From Atherix ibis (Eukaryota > Arthropoda > Insecta > Diptera > Athericidae): 64,000 nucleotides of DNA. Position 1 is the first letter of the stretch. Each line of letters begins with the position of its first letter. Below, piece by piece: positions 26,955 to 39,394 of the stretch. The notes under the pieces are model-generated. The model was not told where the DNA came from. It did no database searches and was given only the letters and a program-made list of their open reading frames with translations. Made by a program: the position numbers and the translations under genes. The stretch spans positions 67,428,220 to 67,492,219 of the forward strand of contig OY282609.1 in assembly GCA_958298945.1 (NCBI GenBank). The letters are read 5' to 3'.

Positions 26955-27055
26955 ATAATATCGGATTTTTCAATAGCAACTTGACACTTTCGAGTATTTT
27001 CAATATGAAAATACTCAAAAGTGTTAACTTCCTATTAAAAAACCCAATATTTCCT
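26955..27055. repeat. Imperfect inverted repeat (hairpin), arms about 40-45 bp
   Basis: The sequence is self-complementary around a centre at about 27003. The inner arms read CGAGTATTTTC and GAAAATACTC, and complementarity continues outward through GACACTTT/AAAAGTGTT and CAATAGCAACTT/AACTTCCTATT to GGATTTTT/AAAAAACCC. I count a handful of mismatches per 40 bases. It could be an old foldback or MITE relic, a decayed small-RNA hairpin, or a chance-expanded palindrome. Confidence 0.7.
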
Positions 27056-27059
27056 GTTT

Positions 27060-30000
27060 TTGCTTACAAGAATTTATCACAATATAAAAATTATAAAGAA
27101 TTTTTTCGAAATTTTGTAAATGGTCTTTGAATTTTTATAAGAAAGTTTTTTGAATTTTCCGAAAGATTTTTAACAATTTTGACATTGCTTATGCGTGCAC
27201 CGGAAATTAACAAAAATGAAGTGTGGTCAACTTCTATACAAAAGTCTATTTTCATATTTGTTAAGTGCAACTTTTCGTGAGCATTTCAGGCGCCAAATAT
27301 AAATGCCGAAATTCTAAACCAAAACATAAATATTTGTCAATGACGTAATTTGTGAAAAAATAATTATAAAGAAATTATTTTAAAGCAATAATTCGGCTGC
27401 TTCTTACTGGACTAGTTTTGAATTTTGTGCAAATATTTAGGTTTATTTATAAAATAACCAAGAACACACTTTACTTGGGTACGGATCTGATGTAACATAT
27501 TCTAACAATTGAAAGCTAAAATGATTTAAAGCTATCCACAACACACCCTCATCCTTGCATACGTGCTTTTGAATGTGATAACTCTTCAAGGAATATCTTC
27601 CAAAGAAAAATATTATTACCATCTGCATGGAAGTGTATTGTAGCAAACCATTAAATTCACTGCTGCGAATACGTGTATGTACTAATTTTCATATCAAGGA
27701 GATTGGCGAGTAGCAGCTAAGCTTTGAAACTAAATGGAATTCCACAGGGGTCAACTCAGAGACCAAAACTATGTTCTAATGTTTCATAGATTGTTCATTC
27801 GCATTCAAAAAATACCAGATGATAAATGGTTGATGAATCATTATTTTTTCTGCGCCGAACAATTTTTATATCGATTACATTATTTGTCTATATTCAGAAC
27901 AGCAAAAGTACACGAAAAATTGGTTATTTCGATGAAGAAACATTTTTAGGATATTTTCCTAAAAAACGTATTCATTTAAAATTGGATAAAAGGATAAAAT
28001 TAGTTTTTGTATTATATAAATTATATATAACAACATTTTTATAAACAATTTTCGAAATATATTTTAAAATCATTCAGATTTTTATCAATTTTATTAAAAC
28101 TGAGAAAAAAATTGTTTTCAACCGTAAGTCCGCTATTATTAAAAGTTGCATTTTAAAGAAAATGGTCAAGTTTCCCTTAAAAATCAATGTAAGAACATTG
28201 TCCTAGAATATTTTTCCGGACAATAACTAAACATTAAAATGTGGTTAATTCTAATTTTCATACAAGAAAATAATCTGAAAATTACTTTTTTACAAATATT
28301 ATTGCATATTTATAGGCTTAAGGATAACTCACCTCTTGCACTTATAATTCACAACCGTGAGTTTTTATCGTCGAAAATAATTTTCCTTATTTTCGAGATG
28401 ATTTTTACAGTTTTTAACGAAGTTCAAATTTGATGATTTTCGATGTTTCTTAAACTGCTTCCTGTTATTATTTTTTCTATATTTTGTTTTTGTTTTTATT
28501 ATTACTTTTTTTTCAAAATAAATCGCCTTTTTATCGTAACAATATTTGTTATTATTTTTATTGTTTTATTTTAGTGAAAGTAGTTATTATTAATGTAGTT
28601 GTATTAGTACTTTTTTCTCCTTTTTAATCGAACCGAAAATTTCTGCTGTCGTATTGATCGAAACCGAAAATTTTGAAAATGATTTTATCCTTTTTTGGTG
28701 TTGCCGCTATTCAAAAACTCATTTACGTACTCCAAATATTCCAAAATGAAAAAAAAAAATTATACAGACGATTTTCTCTCTCTAAATTTTAAGGTGATTT
28801 TCTTTTTTATTATTTAACATCTAAAAGTTGATTTTCGAAATTTTAAATTTTTATATTTTTTTTATTTAATTACGTAAAAAATAGTAAATTTCAAAAAAAA
28901 ATTTTTTTTGTTTTTTTTCGATATTATTTCATTTTGTTACAATATTATTCTGCGATATTTTGTCGAGATTTATTTTTTATTAATTTTTTTTCTTTTCGAA
29001 AAGTAGCCGTTTTGGAAAGAATAATTTTTTTTCTTCATCCGAAATACTTTATCCCAAAAAGAAATAAAAATTTACCATCTTTTTTTCTTTATTCTGGACT
29101 TTGTTTTGTCAAAATAGAAATTTTAAAAAAAAATTTCAATTAATTTTGAATAAAAATTTTTTTTTATATATTTCGAAAATGTTTTGTTTTTCGAAAATGG
29201 TGTTCAATCCATTTTTCTGAAAAATGTTTTGTTTTTAGTAGTTTTTTTTCTCTCCCAACTGCTACGCTTAATTGGTTTGTAAAACATTTAAAAGAACTTT
29301 TTTCGAAACTTCGTTCTTTTTTTTTGTCACATTAAAAACACTGCCCGAATTTGAAGAATTTTTCGGTCATAATTTTGCTCATTTTTCTTTTATTTTCCAA
29401 AAAATAGCGCGAATTTTATGTTTATTTTGATTACAATAGGTTACATGAATTGAAAATTAACCGCCTTTTTCCGTCAATTTCCTTGTTTTCAATTTCCGAT
29501 CAAATAAACGAAATTATAAAGCACAGATAATTTTTTTATTCTTTTCACATATAATAATTATTTGTAAAAAAGCAGAATTTTTGTTCTCTCTTTTTTTGCT
29601 GCTTCAGCTTTTCTGTTATTTTCTTTGATTTTTCCTTCAGAAGAAACGAGTATTTTTTTTTTATTTGCCTAATATTTCAATTTGATATCGTCCTTTTCCT
29701 TTATTATTAAGTTCTTATAGTTTATTTTTCTTATGATTTTCATTGTTTCTGTTTTGTTATTGTCTTCGTTTTTCTGTTATTATTTATTTACACGATAACA
29801 CAGGCCATCATCTCACTAGCATTAAATCACCTGCTCAACACACTCCTTCCATCCGCCACTTGTTATTTAATAAAATTTTTACTTTTTTCTGTTTTTATTT
29901 TTGTTTTTACTTTGTTTACTATAAATGCTGTCAACTACAATAATATTTACACCTTTGTTTACCTCTATTCTATCTCTCACTTTCTCTCACACTGTTCTTT

Positions 30001-30200
30001 GTGGTAATTTTAGTAGCAGCATTTTTAACTAAAAGAAAATATAATTATTTTATTTTATTATTGTTTACCTATTACATATATTAGCTTTCCGTTAATATTA
30101 TTTTTTCCCGCCAAAAATTTGTAGTAAATATAAAGGACAGTATATGAACAAAATAGAAAAGATTTTGATAATTTGTTTGCTGGTTCAAATTCTTTCGAAA
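27060..30200. other. AT-rich non-coding stretch
   Basis: Very AT-rich, with dense T runs from 28430 to 30000. The two overlapping + frames at 27734-28044 (71-72 codons) are in different frames and unrecognised. I see no gene, RNA or transposon. Confidence 0.55.
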
Positions 30201-30210
30201 TTGTGTTTGT

Positions 30211-30274
30211 AGGTATTTTATCCTTTTTCTAAATATTTTTTATTTAGAAAAAGGTATTTTATCCTTTTTCTAAA
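30211..30274. repeat. 23-bp direct repeat with internal inverted repeat
   Basis: A 23-base unit starting AGGTATTTTATCC and ending TTTTTCTAAA occurs at 30211-30233 and again at 30252-30274. Between the copies, TTTTTCTAAAT and ATTTAGAAAAA form a short hairpin. The pattern fits a small templated duplication at a hairpin. Confidence 0.9.
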
Positions 30275-30279
30275 AAATA

Positions 30280-33000
30280 TCTATTTTATTTATAATTTTA
30301 GATATTTTTCTCTACATTTTTTAAAGGGAAAAAATATTAGCCTAATCGTATTCTAAAGACTATATTGAAAAATATTCAACAAAAAGGATTTTAAGGATTG
30401 TTTTTCTTTTGTTGAAAATATTAAGGTTAAGAAAATTATCACAGAATATTTTTTAAGAATTTTATTTAAAAAAGCCTTTTTTAAAATATTTTTCAGAAAA
30501 GAATTTTAACAGAAGGCTTTTAATAAATAACTTTAAACAATATTTATTAAAAATATTTTTGGAAATAATTTCTTTTTTTAAATATTCTACAGAAATAATT
30601 TTGATAAGAATAGTTTTATTATACGTTGATTTTTTTATTAGAAAATATAAATTCAATAAAAAACTGTGTTATCATATTAAAAATACACAAAACAGAGTTA
30701 AAAACTCGACACAATCCAGCAAAAGAATTCGATAATTTGGAATTTTTGTTATAAAAAAATTAAAGAAAAAGCTTATATAAATTTAAATAAAAATTTTATC
30801 AAGTCAATTTTGTGAATAATTCCTAAAAGCAAATAAGATGTTCGCTTAAAAAAATTTCCTTCCTGTACTTTTTTTTTTTTTTTTGTTACTTTATTTATGA
30901 CACCAACTAATAAGTATTATAGATTTAGTATCTTTATTATCCTTTTCCCTTTCTATTTTTGTTATACTTTTTATTATTGTTTGCATTTTTTTAGAATTTC
31001 TATCGGCACATCACACTTGCACTTGTTGGTATTCATATTGGTCAGTAACAGTAATCTATAGAAAATATAATAGAATGGAAATTTTTCTTAATTTAAAAAA
31101 GAGTTTTTTTATTCAATAAGAATTATTGTCTTCTTAGGTAAAAAATTTCTTCTTTTTATTTATAATTTTTTTATATACTATTTTCCGTTTTCATTTCATT
31201 ATTTGTTTATTTATTGATTATCATTTTTGTAGAATTTTCATTGAGAATTTTTGACTATTTGTCACGTCCATACATATACAATTCCATGCACATATCATAT
31301 CAAACAATGTTTTCATGTATTCAGATAACTACTTGAACACATAGCACATAACCTATTAGTCGTAATAAGTATATATTCACAATTTGTGTTAAATACACGG
31401 AAGCACAAAAAAAATGTTACGAATCATCAACCAATTATAAATTTGCATTTTTCCAATACATTCTCCATTGCAGCACATATGGTGAGAAGTGAATAGAATA
31501 TAATCCAATAAATACAATCATTTTGGGGAACTTCTCTTAGGAAAATTTGGCTTCCTATTATCTTAAATTTTCTTCTGAATTATCCTTTTTTTCTATCAAT
31601 TCCAAATATTGTACAATTTATCAATTCGATTTATACTATATGTTCATAAGTTATTTAAACTTTTTATATTGAACTTTAACTGTTGTCAAATATTTTTTTA
31701 TTATTATTAAATAACCTCAACAATTTGTAAACTTTGTAAGGACATTTTTTTCTTTTCTTTCTAATTGTAAACTTTGTTTGGTTGTTTTCATAAAAGTTTT
31801 ACTAATTTTTTTGAATATTATTATTATTATTATTTTTATACTATAATTTTTAGAACACATGTTTTTCCGGGAATCTGTTCCAAATACGTTAACAATTTTT
31901 CCTTCCGTATGCTAACAAACACTTGCTCATATAAATAAACATACAGAAATACTGGCGTTTTTTCTGCAATTAATTTTCTAAATATTTATGAAAATAGAAA
32001 AATTGCAAAAAAAATCCTTTTCAATGTGGAATTTGTATAATCATGGATGTAGGATAATTTGTTATTTGTTTCGATTGTATGCTCCTTTTTATCCCGAAGA
32101 TGATATTGTATTGTACACTTCTGTTTATATTTTCATTAATAGTGCATAAAAATGTATTTTTATGCATATTTTGGGAAGAAATTCTTTTTTTTTTAAAATA
32201 AATATACACAAAAAAGCTCATATACAAATATTATTACTGGTTTTGTTAAACAAAAAAGAAGTGAACACAAATTTAATTATACATCAAATTATGATAAAAA
32301 TTATCGCGAATTCAGTGTACAAAAAAAGGAAATGAACACTGTTAACTAATTTACAGTTATTTAAACACAATTTCTTTTTAATGATGTCACAAATTTTTAA
32401 TTTTTATTTTTCATTGTATTTAACATTTAATAAAATTATATGCAATATTTTGTTTGGAATTTTTTTTTTGTACAGCCCATAAAATGAATAAATTTCTATA
32501 TTTGAAAGTTGCACAATTTTTGTAAATTATCCTTTTTGCACTGTTAACAATAATTGACTACTAAGAACAGTGTCATTAATATGAATAGGAAATAAAGTAA
32601 ATAAAAAAACAGTCCCCACAAATAGAGGTTTTTAAGAAAAATTCTCTATTTTTTCCTTAAAAATTCTAAATTCTTTTCTAAACTTAAAATTTAAATTTTT
32701 TAAGAATAGATTTTTAAAAAAAACTAAAATCATAATAGTAATAATAGTAAACAAATTATTTATAATAATAATCAATTTCATAGAAATTCACCGTTTATTA
32801 TTTATGAAATATTTTTAAAAATACTTTTTTTTCAACAACTATTTTTTTTGATTTTTAAAAAATTAATTAATTAGTTAATTATCGCGTAATTACTGTTTTT
32901 TTTTCTAAACTAATATTTAATATTATTATTATAATTTTTTTGTTTTTTTTTGGTAATTTTTATTGTTAATGAAATTTTTTCAAGTGCACGCTCCAAGCAC
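30280..33000. other. AT-rich non-coding stretch
   Basis: Extremely AT-rich with T, A and TTA runs (for example at 31815-31835) and no recognisable feature. A TTGTCTTCTTAG followed directly by GTAAAA at 31136 looks like a zero-length exon (recursive splice) motif, but the donor half is weak. Confidence 0.55.
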
Positions 33001-33775
33001 CTCCAAAACCTAGGGCCGAATAGACAAACATGAGCTGCGTTTTTGGCCCAGCACTGCCGAAAATGCGATAGACTAAGATGGGGCGATAGCATAAAATGCG
33101 TGTGAATGAAATATGTATGCATGTGTGTCTGTTTTCGTTTTCGTTTTTTCTTTATTTTTCTAGTGCTGCTGCTGCTATTTATTGCTGTTTGGAGAGCGCA
33201 ATTGTGTAGTATTAGGATGATGTTAAGTATTGACACACAAAAAAAAATTAAAACAAAAACAAAAAAGCGTATGAGCGAATTAGGAATTACACAATACAAA
33301 AGTATGCAATCATGTACGTGTATGTACGAGATGCAAACACTTTGCTTTTATGTATATTCAATTCGTGTGTCATTGCCGGCGGGTTAAAAGGGGACTATCA
33401 AAAAATCTACAATTTCAATCACTATACAATTATGCTTCGGTGTTTGTAATTGTTAAGGTGTTTGTGCTTGCGATAATGTATTGTATGAATTTTTCTGCAC
33501 TCTTTACTCGTATGTATACACGAACACAACCATCTATTTCTATGCTTATAGTTTATTAATAATTTATTCAGTTTGCGTGTGTGTTCGTTAGTCGGTAAAT
33601 TTCTATGTACTAACTAGGAAATCTCCTCTTTTGATGAACAACAAAAAAAAAACAGTTTACTCTTTGTTGTATGCACAAACATGATCCTTAGTTGTGTGCG
33701 TTATATTTTTGGCAATTGCATTGGTGTTGAGCTCTCTCGTATTTCGTTTTTGCAAGCACAATCGCGCAGCGCCGC

Positions 33776-33844
33776 AGTTCGAGTTTGTTGCGTTATGTTT
33801 GCTGCAACTTTGCAACTTTACTCGGACGAGCATTTAAATTCTAT
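33776..33844 (+). CDS. Candidate first exon: Inr, short leader, 16-codon start and GTAAGT donor
   Basis: A GCAGTTC Inr-like sequence (A at 33776) is followed 19 bases later by an ATG at 33795. The frame reads MFAATLQLYSDEHLNS and ends at a GTAAGT 5' splice site (33845) in phase 2. Splicing to the TGCAG at 34202 would keep one frame open for 19 more codons. No TATA box lies at the expected distance, and the DPE position does not match well. The protein is not recognised. Confidence 0.2.
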
Positions 33845-34202
33845 GTAAGTCAATTAGGGAAATATTAAAAGGAAATTATTAGAAATTCCCGAAAGGATAT
33901 ATAAATGCATGTAAGGAACACCTCAAATTTCATTTGAATTTATAAAAAGCAACAACAAAAGAAAATTCTTAAAATTTTGTGTAAGCGATTCGATTTTTGA
34001 ATACAAAGGATATTCTCATAACTTGCACGTACCTGTACCTAAAATGTTCGTTAAAATGAAATTTCTTTATTCAAAATTTTTTTTAAAAGTACCAAAATAA
34101 TAGAAATTTTTGATTTTTTTGAATTAAATTTTTTAAAAAAAATGAAACTAAATATTTTTAAAGCAATAGTTTTTTTGTATAGAATTTTTATTCAAAATGC
34201 AG

Positions 34203-34265
34203 AACATCTATCTTAGCAAATTCGAAATATTTACTCGTTCTGCACATGAATTCCGCCTAAATGCG
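34203..34265 (+). other. Candidate 63-nt exon (21 codons in phase 0)
   Basis: It is preceded by TTTTTATTCAAAATGCAG and followed by GTGAGTACG. In phase 0 it reads NIYLSKFEIFTRSAHEFRLNA, shown here as two parts: NIYLSKFEIF then TRSAHEFRLNA. The same frame extends from an ATG at 34197 and reads through the donor to a TAA at about 34312, so it could also be a small ORF of 37-38 codons. No family is recognised and the acceptor is only moderate. Confidence 0.17.
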
Positions 34266-34762
34266 GTGAGTACGGACATCGCGGAAAAGTATACTATCCC
34301 CGTATGCATGTAAAAGCCTATTGAAATGCAAATATGTACGTACTTCTATTTCTACATACATACGTCCCCAAGTAAACTTTTAAATATTAGAAAAAAAAAA
34401 TCTTTTTTATACTAACTATATTAAACAAGAAAACGAATGAGAAAAAAAAGGAACAAATTTACTACACGAAATGTGCAAGTGCCGAAATGTGTGTTCTTGC
34501 GTGTGTACGAATATATTCAAAATCTAAATTATTTTTTTGGATTTTGGCGAACGTGAAACGCAGAGAACCACCACATCGACACCTCCTGTTAGACGTCGTC
34601 ATCGCATTAGCATATCAAGAAGCATGCCATCGGCAAAGGGGTTAGCTGAGCACAACATTTTGGTAGGAAGAAAACAATTTTTTTTTGCTTTTTTTTAATT
34701 TTCGGCTTTGTTGTTTCTGTAGCAAGTAAGACCGAACTAGCGAGACTATAAACATTGCAAAG

Positions 34763-34800
34763 AAAGAGAGAGAGAGAGAGTGAGAGGAGAGCGAGAGCGA
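34763..34800. repeat. GAGA tract
   Basis: An interrupted (GA)n run (AAAGAGAGAGAGAGAGAG, then GAGAGGAGAGCGAGAGCGA). In flies such tracts near promoters bind GAGA factor. Here it sits about 440 bases downstream of the minus-strand TATA boxes. Confidence 0.7.
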
Positions 34801-35235
34801 TATCAATAGAAAAAATGCACAATTTCATGTGGATATGAGGAAATAAAACAAAAACAAAACGAAGCCACATTGTAACGCAATCATACACATACTAGCATAT
34901 TGGAGGGGTGAATTAAAACGCATACAATCGCGTGGTATTGCATATTGAAACTCCAGCACGAACGCACACCTCGCTACATCGCATCAATGCAAAAGTGTTC
35001 GTAAAGGGGCTAAAGAAACCAGAAACAACAAAACGAAACGAAATTCAATGCCAAATTTTCGGCAACTCGCATTTGAATTTGAATTGCTTCACTGGCTCTT
35101 GTGCACGCGTATGCGATTGTGCTCTGATCGGTTAGTATTGGTATTGAATTTGGTGGTTTCTCGCGGTTATAACTTCCGCGCACACACGTGCAGTGAATGG
35201 CAGCTCAAAACACGTTCGCTTCGCTGCCCGCGAAA

Positions 35236-35243
35236 ATTTTATA
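35236..35243 (-). promoter_or_regulatory. TATA box-like element (minus strand)
   Basis: The minus strand reads GTATAAAATTTTCGCGGG, a good TATAAAA match in GC-rich context. Transcription would run leftward. I see no perfect TCAGT initiator 25-35 bases downstream, so the start point is not fixed. A second TATA box lies about 95 bases further upstream. Confidence 0.35.
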
Positions 35244-35330
35244 CTACCGCTGACAGTTGTCAAGAAAGCTGCTGCTGGTACTGCTATGTTTTAGTTGCTG
35301 CGCTGTCACAACCTACATTGAAGTTGCCGC

Positions 35331-35338
35331 TTTTTATA
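35331..35338 (-). promoter_or_regulatory. TATA box-like element (minus strand)
   Basis: The minus strand reads GACCGTATAAAAAGCGGC, a strong TATA match flanked by GC-rich sequence as in many fly core promoters. The downstream sequence (ACTTCAATG, then GTGACAGCGC) has no clear initiator. Leftward transcription would traverse the GAGA tract. Confidence 0.35.
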
Positions 35339-35649
35339 CGGTCGCCGGCACTGTTTCGCTGCTCCAGTTTTTATTTGAATTACCGCGCCACTAGAAGCTC
35401 CAATTTTGTGGAAAGCTTATTCATCTGAGCATACTTTTGATTGCATATCCTTTCACCTATTTGGTGACCATTTTAATTTCAGGTCTATAATAAAATTTGT
35501 GAATATGCACAACTTAACACATTCAATTGTTTTTAGATTTTCCGGAAAGTTTTATATTCCAGTTAACAAAATTGCATTTTGTCCTACTTACACACCTACT
35601 GCTCCTTTCCACGTATCCTTATTACCTAAAACAAACGTTCACCCATAAC

Positions 35650-38600
35650 ACCCAGCATCACTGGTTCTAATATCATTAGAAAAGCGTGCATAAAAAAAGG
35701 ATAGGTCTCCGAGGTATATTGTTGCTATTGAAAAATGTATGATTCGAATCGGTTTTTTGTTGTTGTTTTGCTTTCCTTTCATTTATTGTATATTTTACAG
35801 TGGTTTCCGAAAGCTTTCAAATTCACCAGAGATTTGTGACAGAAACAGAAATCGAACAAAACTGCTCTGTAGCTGTGTGAATTCAAGAAGTGAGGTATGA
35901 GCAGTGCCGGAAGAAAATATTGACACACCTTAATTGGCAATCGGCTTTATCTTCCTAGATGGTAATGCCATCTAAAAACGGACATTGCATATCGAATAAG
36001 CATTTATGTACAAACGCTGTTGTTGGTCTTGTAGAGAGGAAAACTTTATTAAATTCACGAAGACACAATTTTTCGCCATTTCTAAGGTTGAGGGTGACTA
36101 TAACTATTAATTTATAGTATAAAATAAACTACGTTATCGATTTGAGTTTTTCGGGTTGGTTTTTTTTAACTAATTTTAGATTTTGTATGGGTTTTATTTT
36201 TAAATTTTAAATATTTTTGAATTTTTTAAAAAACAAAGCACAAATTGCTGAAAAATCAAGAAAAATTAATATTCGTTTCTCATTTATCAAAAATACATAC
36301 ACATATTAGATTGTTTTTCTAATATAATATTACTATTAGAAATGTTACTTCTTGCTTGACTTTAATTATACTTAATAGTAGCTACCTCGAAGCGGTATAA
36401 TCAAATATGATTGTCAGTGCAGTTCTTTGTACATTTTTAGGAAAAAAAACTAAACTTTCTAAGCCTTTTATAGTTTCTGATAAAATACATTTCCATTTAA
36501 CTCCTTCTAGAATCCTGGATACAATTCCCTATCCCACAAAAATGCTGTAAGTGTGCTAACACGTGTTTTCTTTATCTAATGATGATTATTCCGGAAAGGT
36601 GAAATAGCTGACAATGTATAACATCAATTGCCTAACCTGCGCACGTTTTTTGGTAAATGATGATGTGCTACTGCATGGCTGACTGGTATTTTTGGCAAAA
36701 AAAAAAACACAAAAACTACCAGATTCGGTTAGAAACGTGGACACGTTTTCGTATTACGCGAATCTTGCACAAGCAAGGAGCGAACTCTTGTAAAGCGAAC
36801 AACAAAACAAAACTATTCATTTAGGAACAAATATATCAAGCCGATAGATTCTAATTGGACAATAAAGTCCTTGTAACCGAAAGGCAAATTAAAGTTTTCG
36901 GCCTGAGAAAATGATGTGAAGGCGCGGATGTTATGGAATAGGTGCTATTATTACTATTGATTCTAGCTCTACAAAAAATAAAAGGTAATAAAATGAGTAA
37001 CTAGAATCACAAAAATGCAGTAGGAGCTTGCGTACTGCTACAGTTACTGCGACAAATGGACCAACTATGAGCTTGGTGTTGTAATAAGCCACCAATATTC
37101 ACTATAAATATTTAAACGATACAAAAACACGTAATATTTTATGGGTTATTTAAAAAAAAACAGTTTTTTTTCTTACCTTAAAATTCACCTACATTATGGA
37201 GTAGAAAAAAAAATTCATTTAAAAAAATCAAACCAAAAGTATTAGACAATTTTTAATGTTTAAATAAATTTAACTTAAACTATGTAAGTTAAAAAATTCC
37301 CTAAAATTTTATTTTGTTTTTTTTTTGCCTTCAAGGTGTTTTTGTTGTGTTATTCGAAAATACGAAATAGATAAATGCAAACGGAAAAGAGACAAGCGCA
37401 AATATACACACATATGTTTGATGAAAAATAAGAACGAATAAACTTTAGAGCAATAAAAAAACAACTGTGAGCTTTTCTTCTTTTTCAGAAGACCGGCAAC
37501 TGAACAAATTGTTTATTGCGTAAACAAAAAAAAACATTTCCTTGGAAGATTTATTTTTATCTCTTCACTTTTGGCGACTATCTCGTTCTATCTCAATTAG
37601 AATATTTTGCACGCAGCAGCGGCCATTAATACTAACACGTATTCAGAGCCAGCAGCACGGAACTTACTGCAATCTTACAGAACCGCCAGCAGCACCCCAC
37701 ATGATAACTTAGGGTGCCGTATTCATTTTTTGTAAAAGCTTTTTCTTATTTCTATCCCACACACTCGTATAGCACGAAAAGCTTTTTGATTAGCTAAGAG
37801 CGCGTTGATTTTTAAATACCAGTAACAGCAGCAGCATTTGTGTCGAATCTTTTGATTCGTGCATATTTGCGCAACGAAGATATTTTTTCTAATTTTGCTA
37901 TGAAAATATTACTTAATTTAATATAAAAAAGTCGTTTATTTGTAGTTTAATATAAAAATTGCTTGTCAATTTTTGTATTTTATAAAAATAAAATCAGTAT
38001 CTCTGAGATCTACAGAATGTTTGTCAATAAAATGCTCTAGAGTAGATAGTAGAAATATTCTTATTCAAAATTTGTATTAAACACAATAGAAACGATCAGA
38101 AAACTTACAGCTACCGCATGTGAGCACATACATACACATACATAAATATAATATATTACGCACAAATTCATACGCACAATTTTATAAGCTCGTCGAGGTA
38201 TGCACAAGTGCTAATTTTGACTTAAAAAGCTTTATTTCGATTGCGTGGCAGGTTTAAGTAATTATTTTCCTATGCTATTGGGCATATGGAAAAAAATTCT
38301 TCTGTTAATTTATTTTGCTTCTTTTTTATCGTATTCTATTTAATTTTTTTTCTTTCTCGATTTTTGTTTGTCTCTTTCCAAAAGCCCAACAGTACTCGAT
38401 CGAAAGCGAAAGAACTATTGAAAATCGGTTTTGGTATGTGCCCTTGGAATGGTTGAAACAAAATTTTTCTATGCTGTAATATGTACAGAGAGAGGAAATT
38501 CTTATCGCGAAAATAGAGAAGACGAAACTACCAAAAAAAGCCCACAAAAACCAGAATTAAATCAATTCTAGTTGGAAGCTTTTGCGTACGTCGACGCATA

Positions 38601-39390
38601 GTTATAGTAATGCGTATGTATAGGATTGAACTGAAGCTGCAATTCACATTTCCCCCCTCTTTTTTTCAAAAACCTATTGGAATCTAATTTGTTATTTTAA
38701 AAAGTTACATACATTAGCTGTTCGACGTGTGCAATCTAATAAAAATACTGTTTTTTGTGCTTTTCGTTCGTTAACGTTCTATAAGATGAATTAACTCTAT
38801 TGTATTGTACATGAACATATACCAATTGTACTGTGCATGTTAAGTTCCAAAAAGCTAAAAAAAGCAAAATCCCCAAAATTAAAAATAAGAGTACAGAAAA
38901 TTTACACAATTACCGAGCATGATGTGATATGCGATCAAATTCAGTCAAGCACTACTGCAGGAAATTTGGTTCAGTTCCTATTTCAGACTTGATTCACTTC
39001 TATGGCCTTACAGAGTCGAACAACAATAAAAAAAAGTAAGCATTTCAGATTCAGATACTGGAAGTAGTCTGGCGATTTTCTCAAGTACACGTGTACAAAA
39101 TACGTGGCTTCATTTCGAGATGTTTTCTTTTCTGTACAATCGATTTCAAAAACTTAGTTCCAAATAACACAATAGGAAAAAATAACAAAAATTAATGAAT
39201 ATCGACAAAAAAGTGATGAAAGTGCAAAATACATTTTCCAATAAGAATTTTTTCCTTAACGATTGAGATCCCAGCATTTTCGGTTACTTTTAGGTAAAGA
39301 CTTTGTAAAATAAAATATGAGACATAGCAGTAAAGTAATGTGACTGATTTTATTTTCGCAACTATTTTGTTTTACTATTGCTTATCAATA
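35650..39390. other. Non-coding stretch with a candidate micro-exon
   Basis: Mixed AT-rich sequence. Apart from the candidate micro-exon at 36511-36546 and an acceptor-like site at 37488, I see no gene. The TTTTCTTCTTTTTCAG at 37473-37488 is an excellent 3' splice site followed in phase 0 by only four codons and a stop. In another phase a frame is open to a TAG at about 37603. No transposon is recognised here. Confidence 0.5.
36511..36546 (+). other. Candidate 36-nt in-frame micro-exon
   Basis: This is the best-formed micro-exon pattern in the window. A pyrimidine-rich acceptor (CTCCTTCTAG, AG at 36509-36510) is followed by 36 bases reading NPGYNSLSHKNA in phase 0, then GTAAGTGTG, a near-consensus donor. 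The length is a multiple of three with no stop, as in neuronal or muscle cassette micro-exons. The next strong acceptor downstream (37488) would add KTGN and a stop. The peptide is not recognised. Confidence 0.27.
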
Positions 39391-39394
39391 TACA

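Larger units (their letters stand above)
33000..35650. promoter_or_regulatory. GC-richer block with promoter-like features on both strands
   Basis: This block stands out from the flanking AT-rich DNA. It contains a GAGCTCTCTCG patch and an Inr-like site at 33776 (+), a GA microsatellite at 34765-34796, and two TATA boxes on the minus strand (35236-35243 and 35331-35338). It also has several CACGTG/GCGCAC words. Overlapping open frames on both strands (for example 32910-33299 on - and 35048-35428 on +) match nothing I recognise and are probably by-products of the composition. A promoter and first-exon region inside a large gene would look like this, but so could a regulatory island. Confidence 0.35.

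Noticed and set aside
30183..30196. tRNA B-box-like GGTTCAAATTC
   Set aside because: No A-box, acceptor stem or cloverleaf can be formed around it. The GTTCGAATC at about 1352 fails for the same reason.
32910..33299. 129-codon minus-strand frame
   Set aside because: Largely Lys/Asn/Ser low complexity. A central segment with Cys and Trp residues looked exon-like, but no donor follows and no family is recognised.
35048..35428. 126-codon + frame in the promoter-like block
   Set aside because: It runs through the minus-strand TATA boxes and GC-rich sequence where stops are rare. No domain is seen.
35797..36120. ACAGTGGTTTCCGAAAG as a Tc1-type inverted repeat end
   Set aside because: No matching inverted copy or transposase remnant was found nearby.
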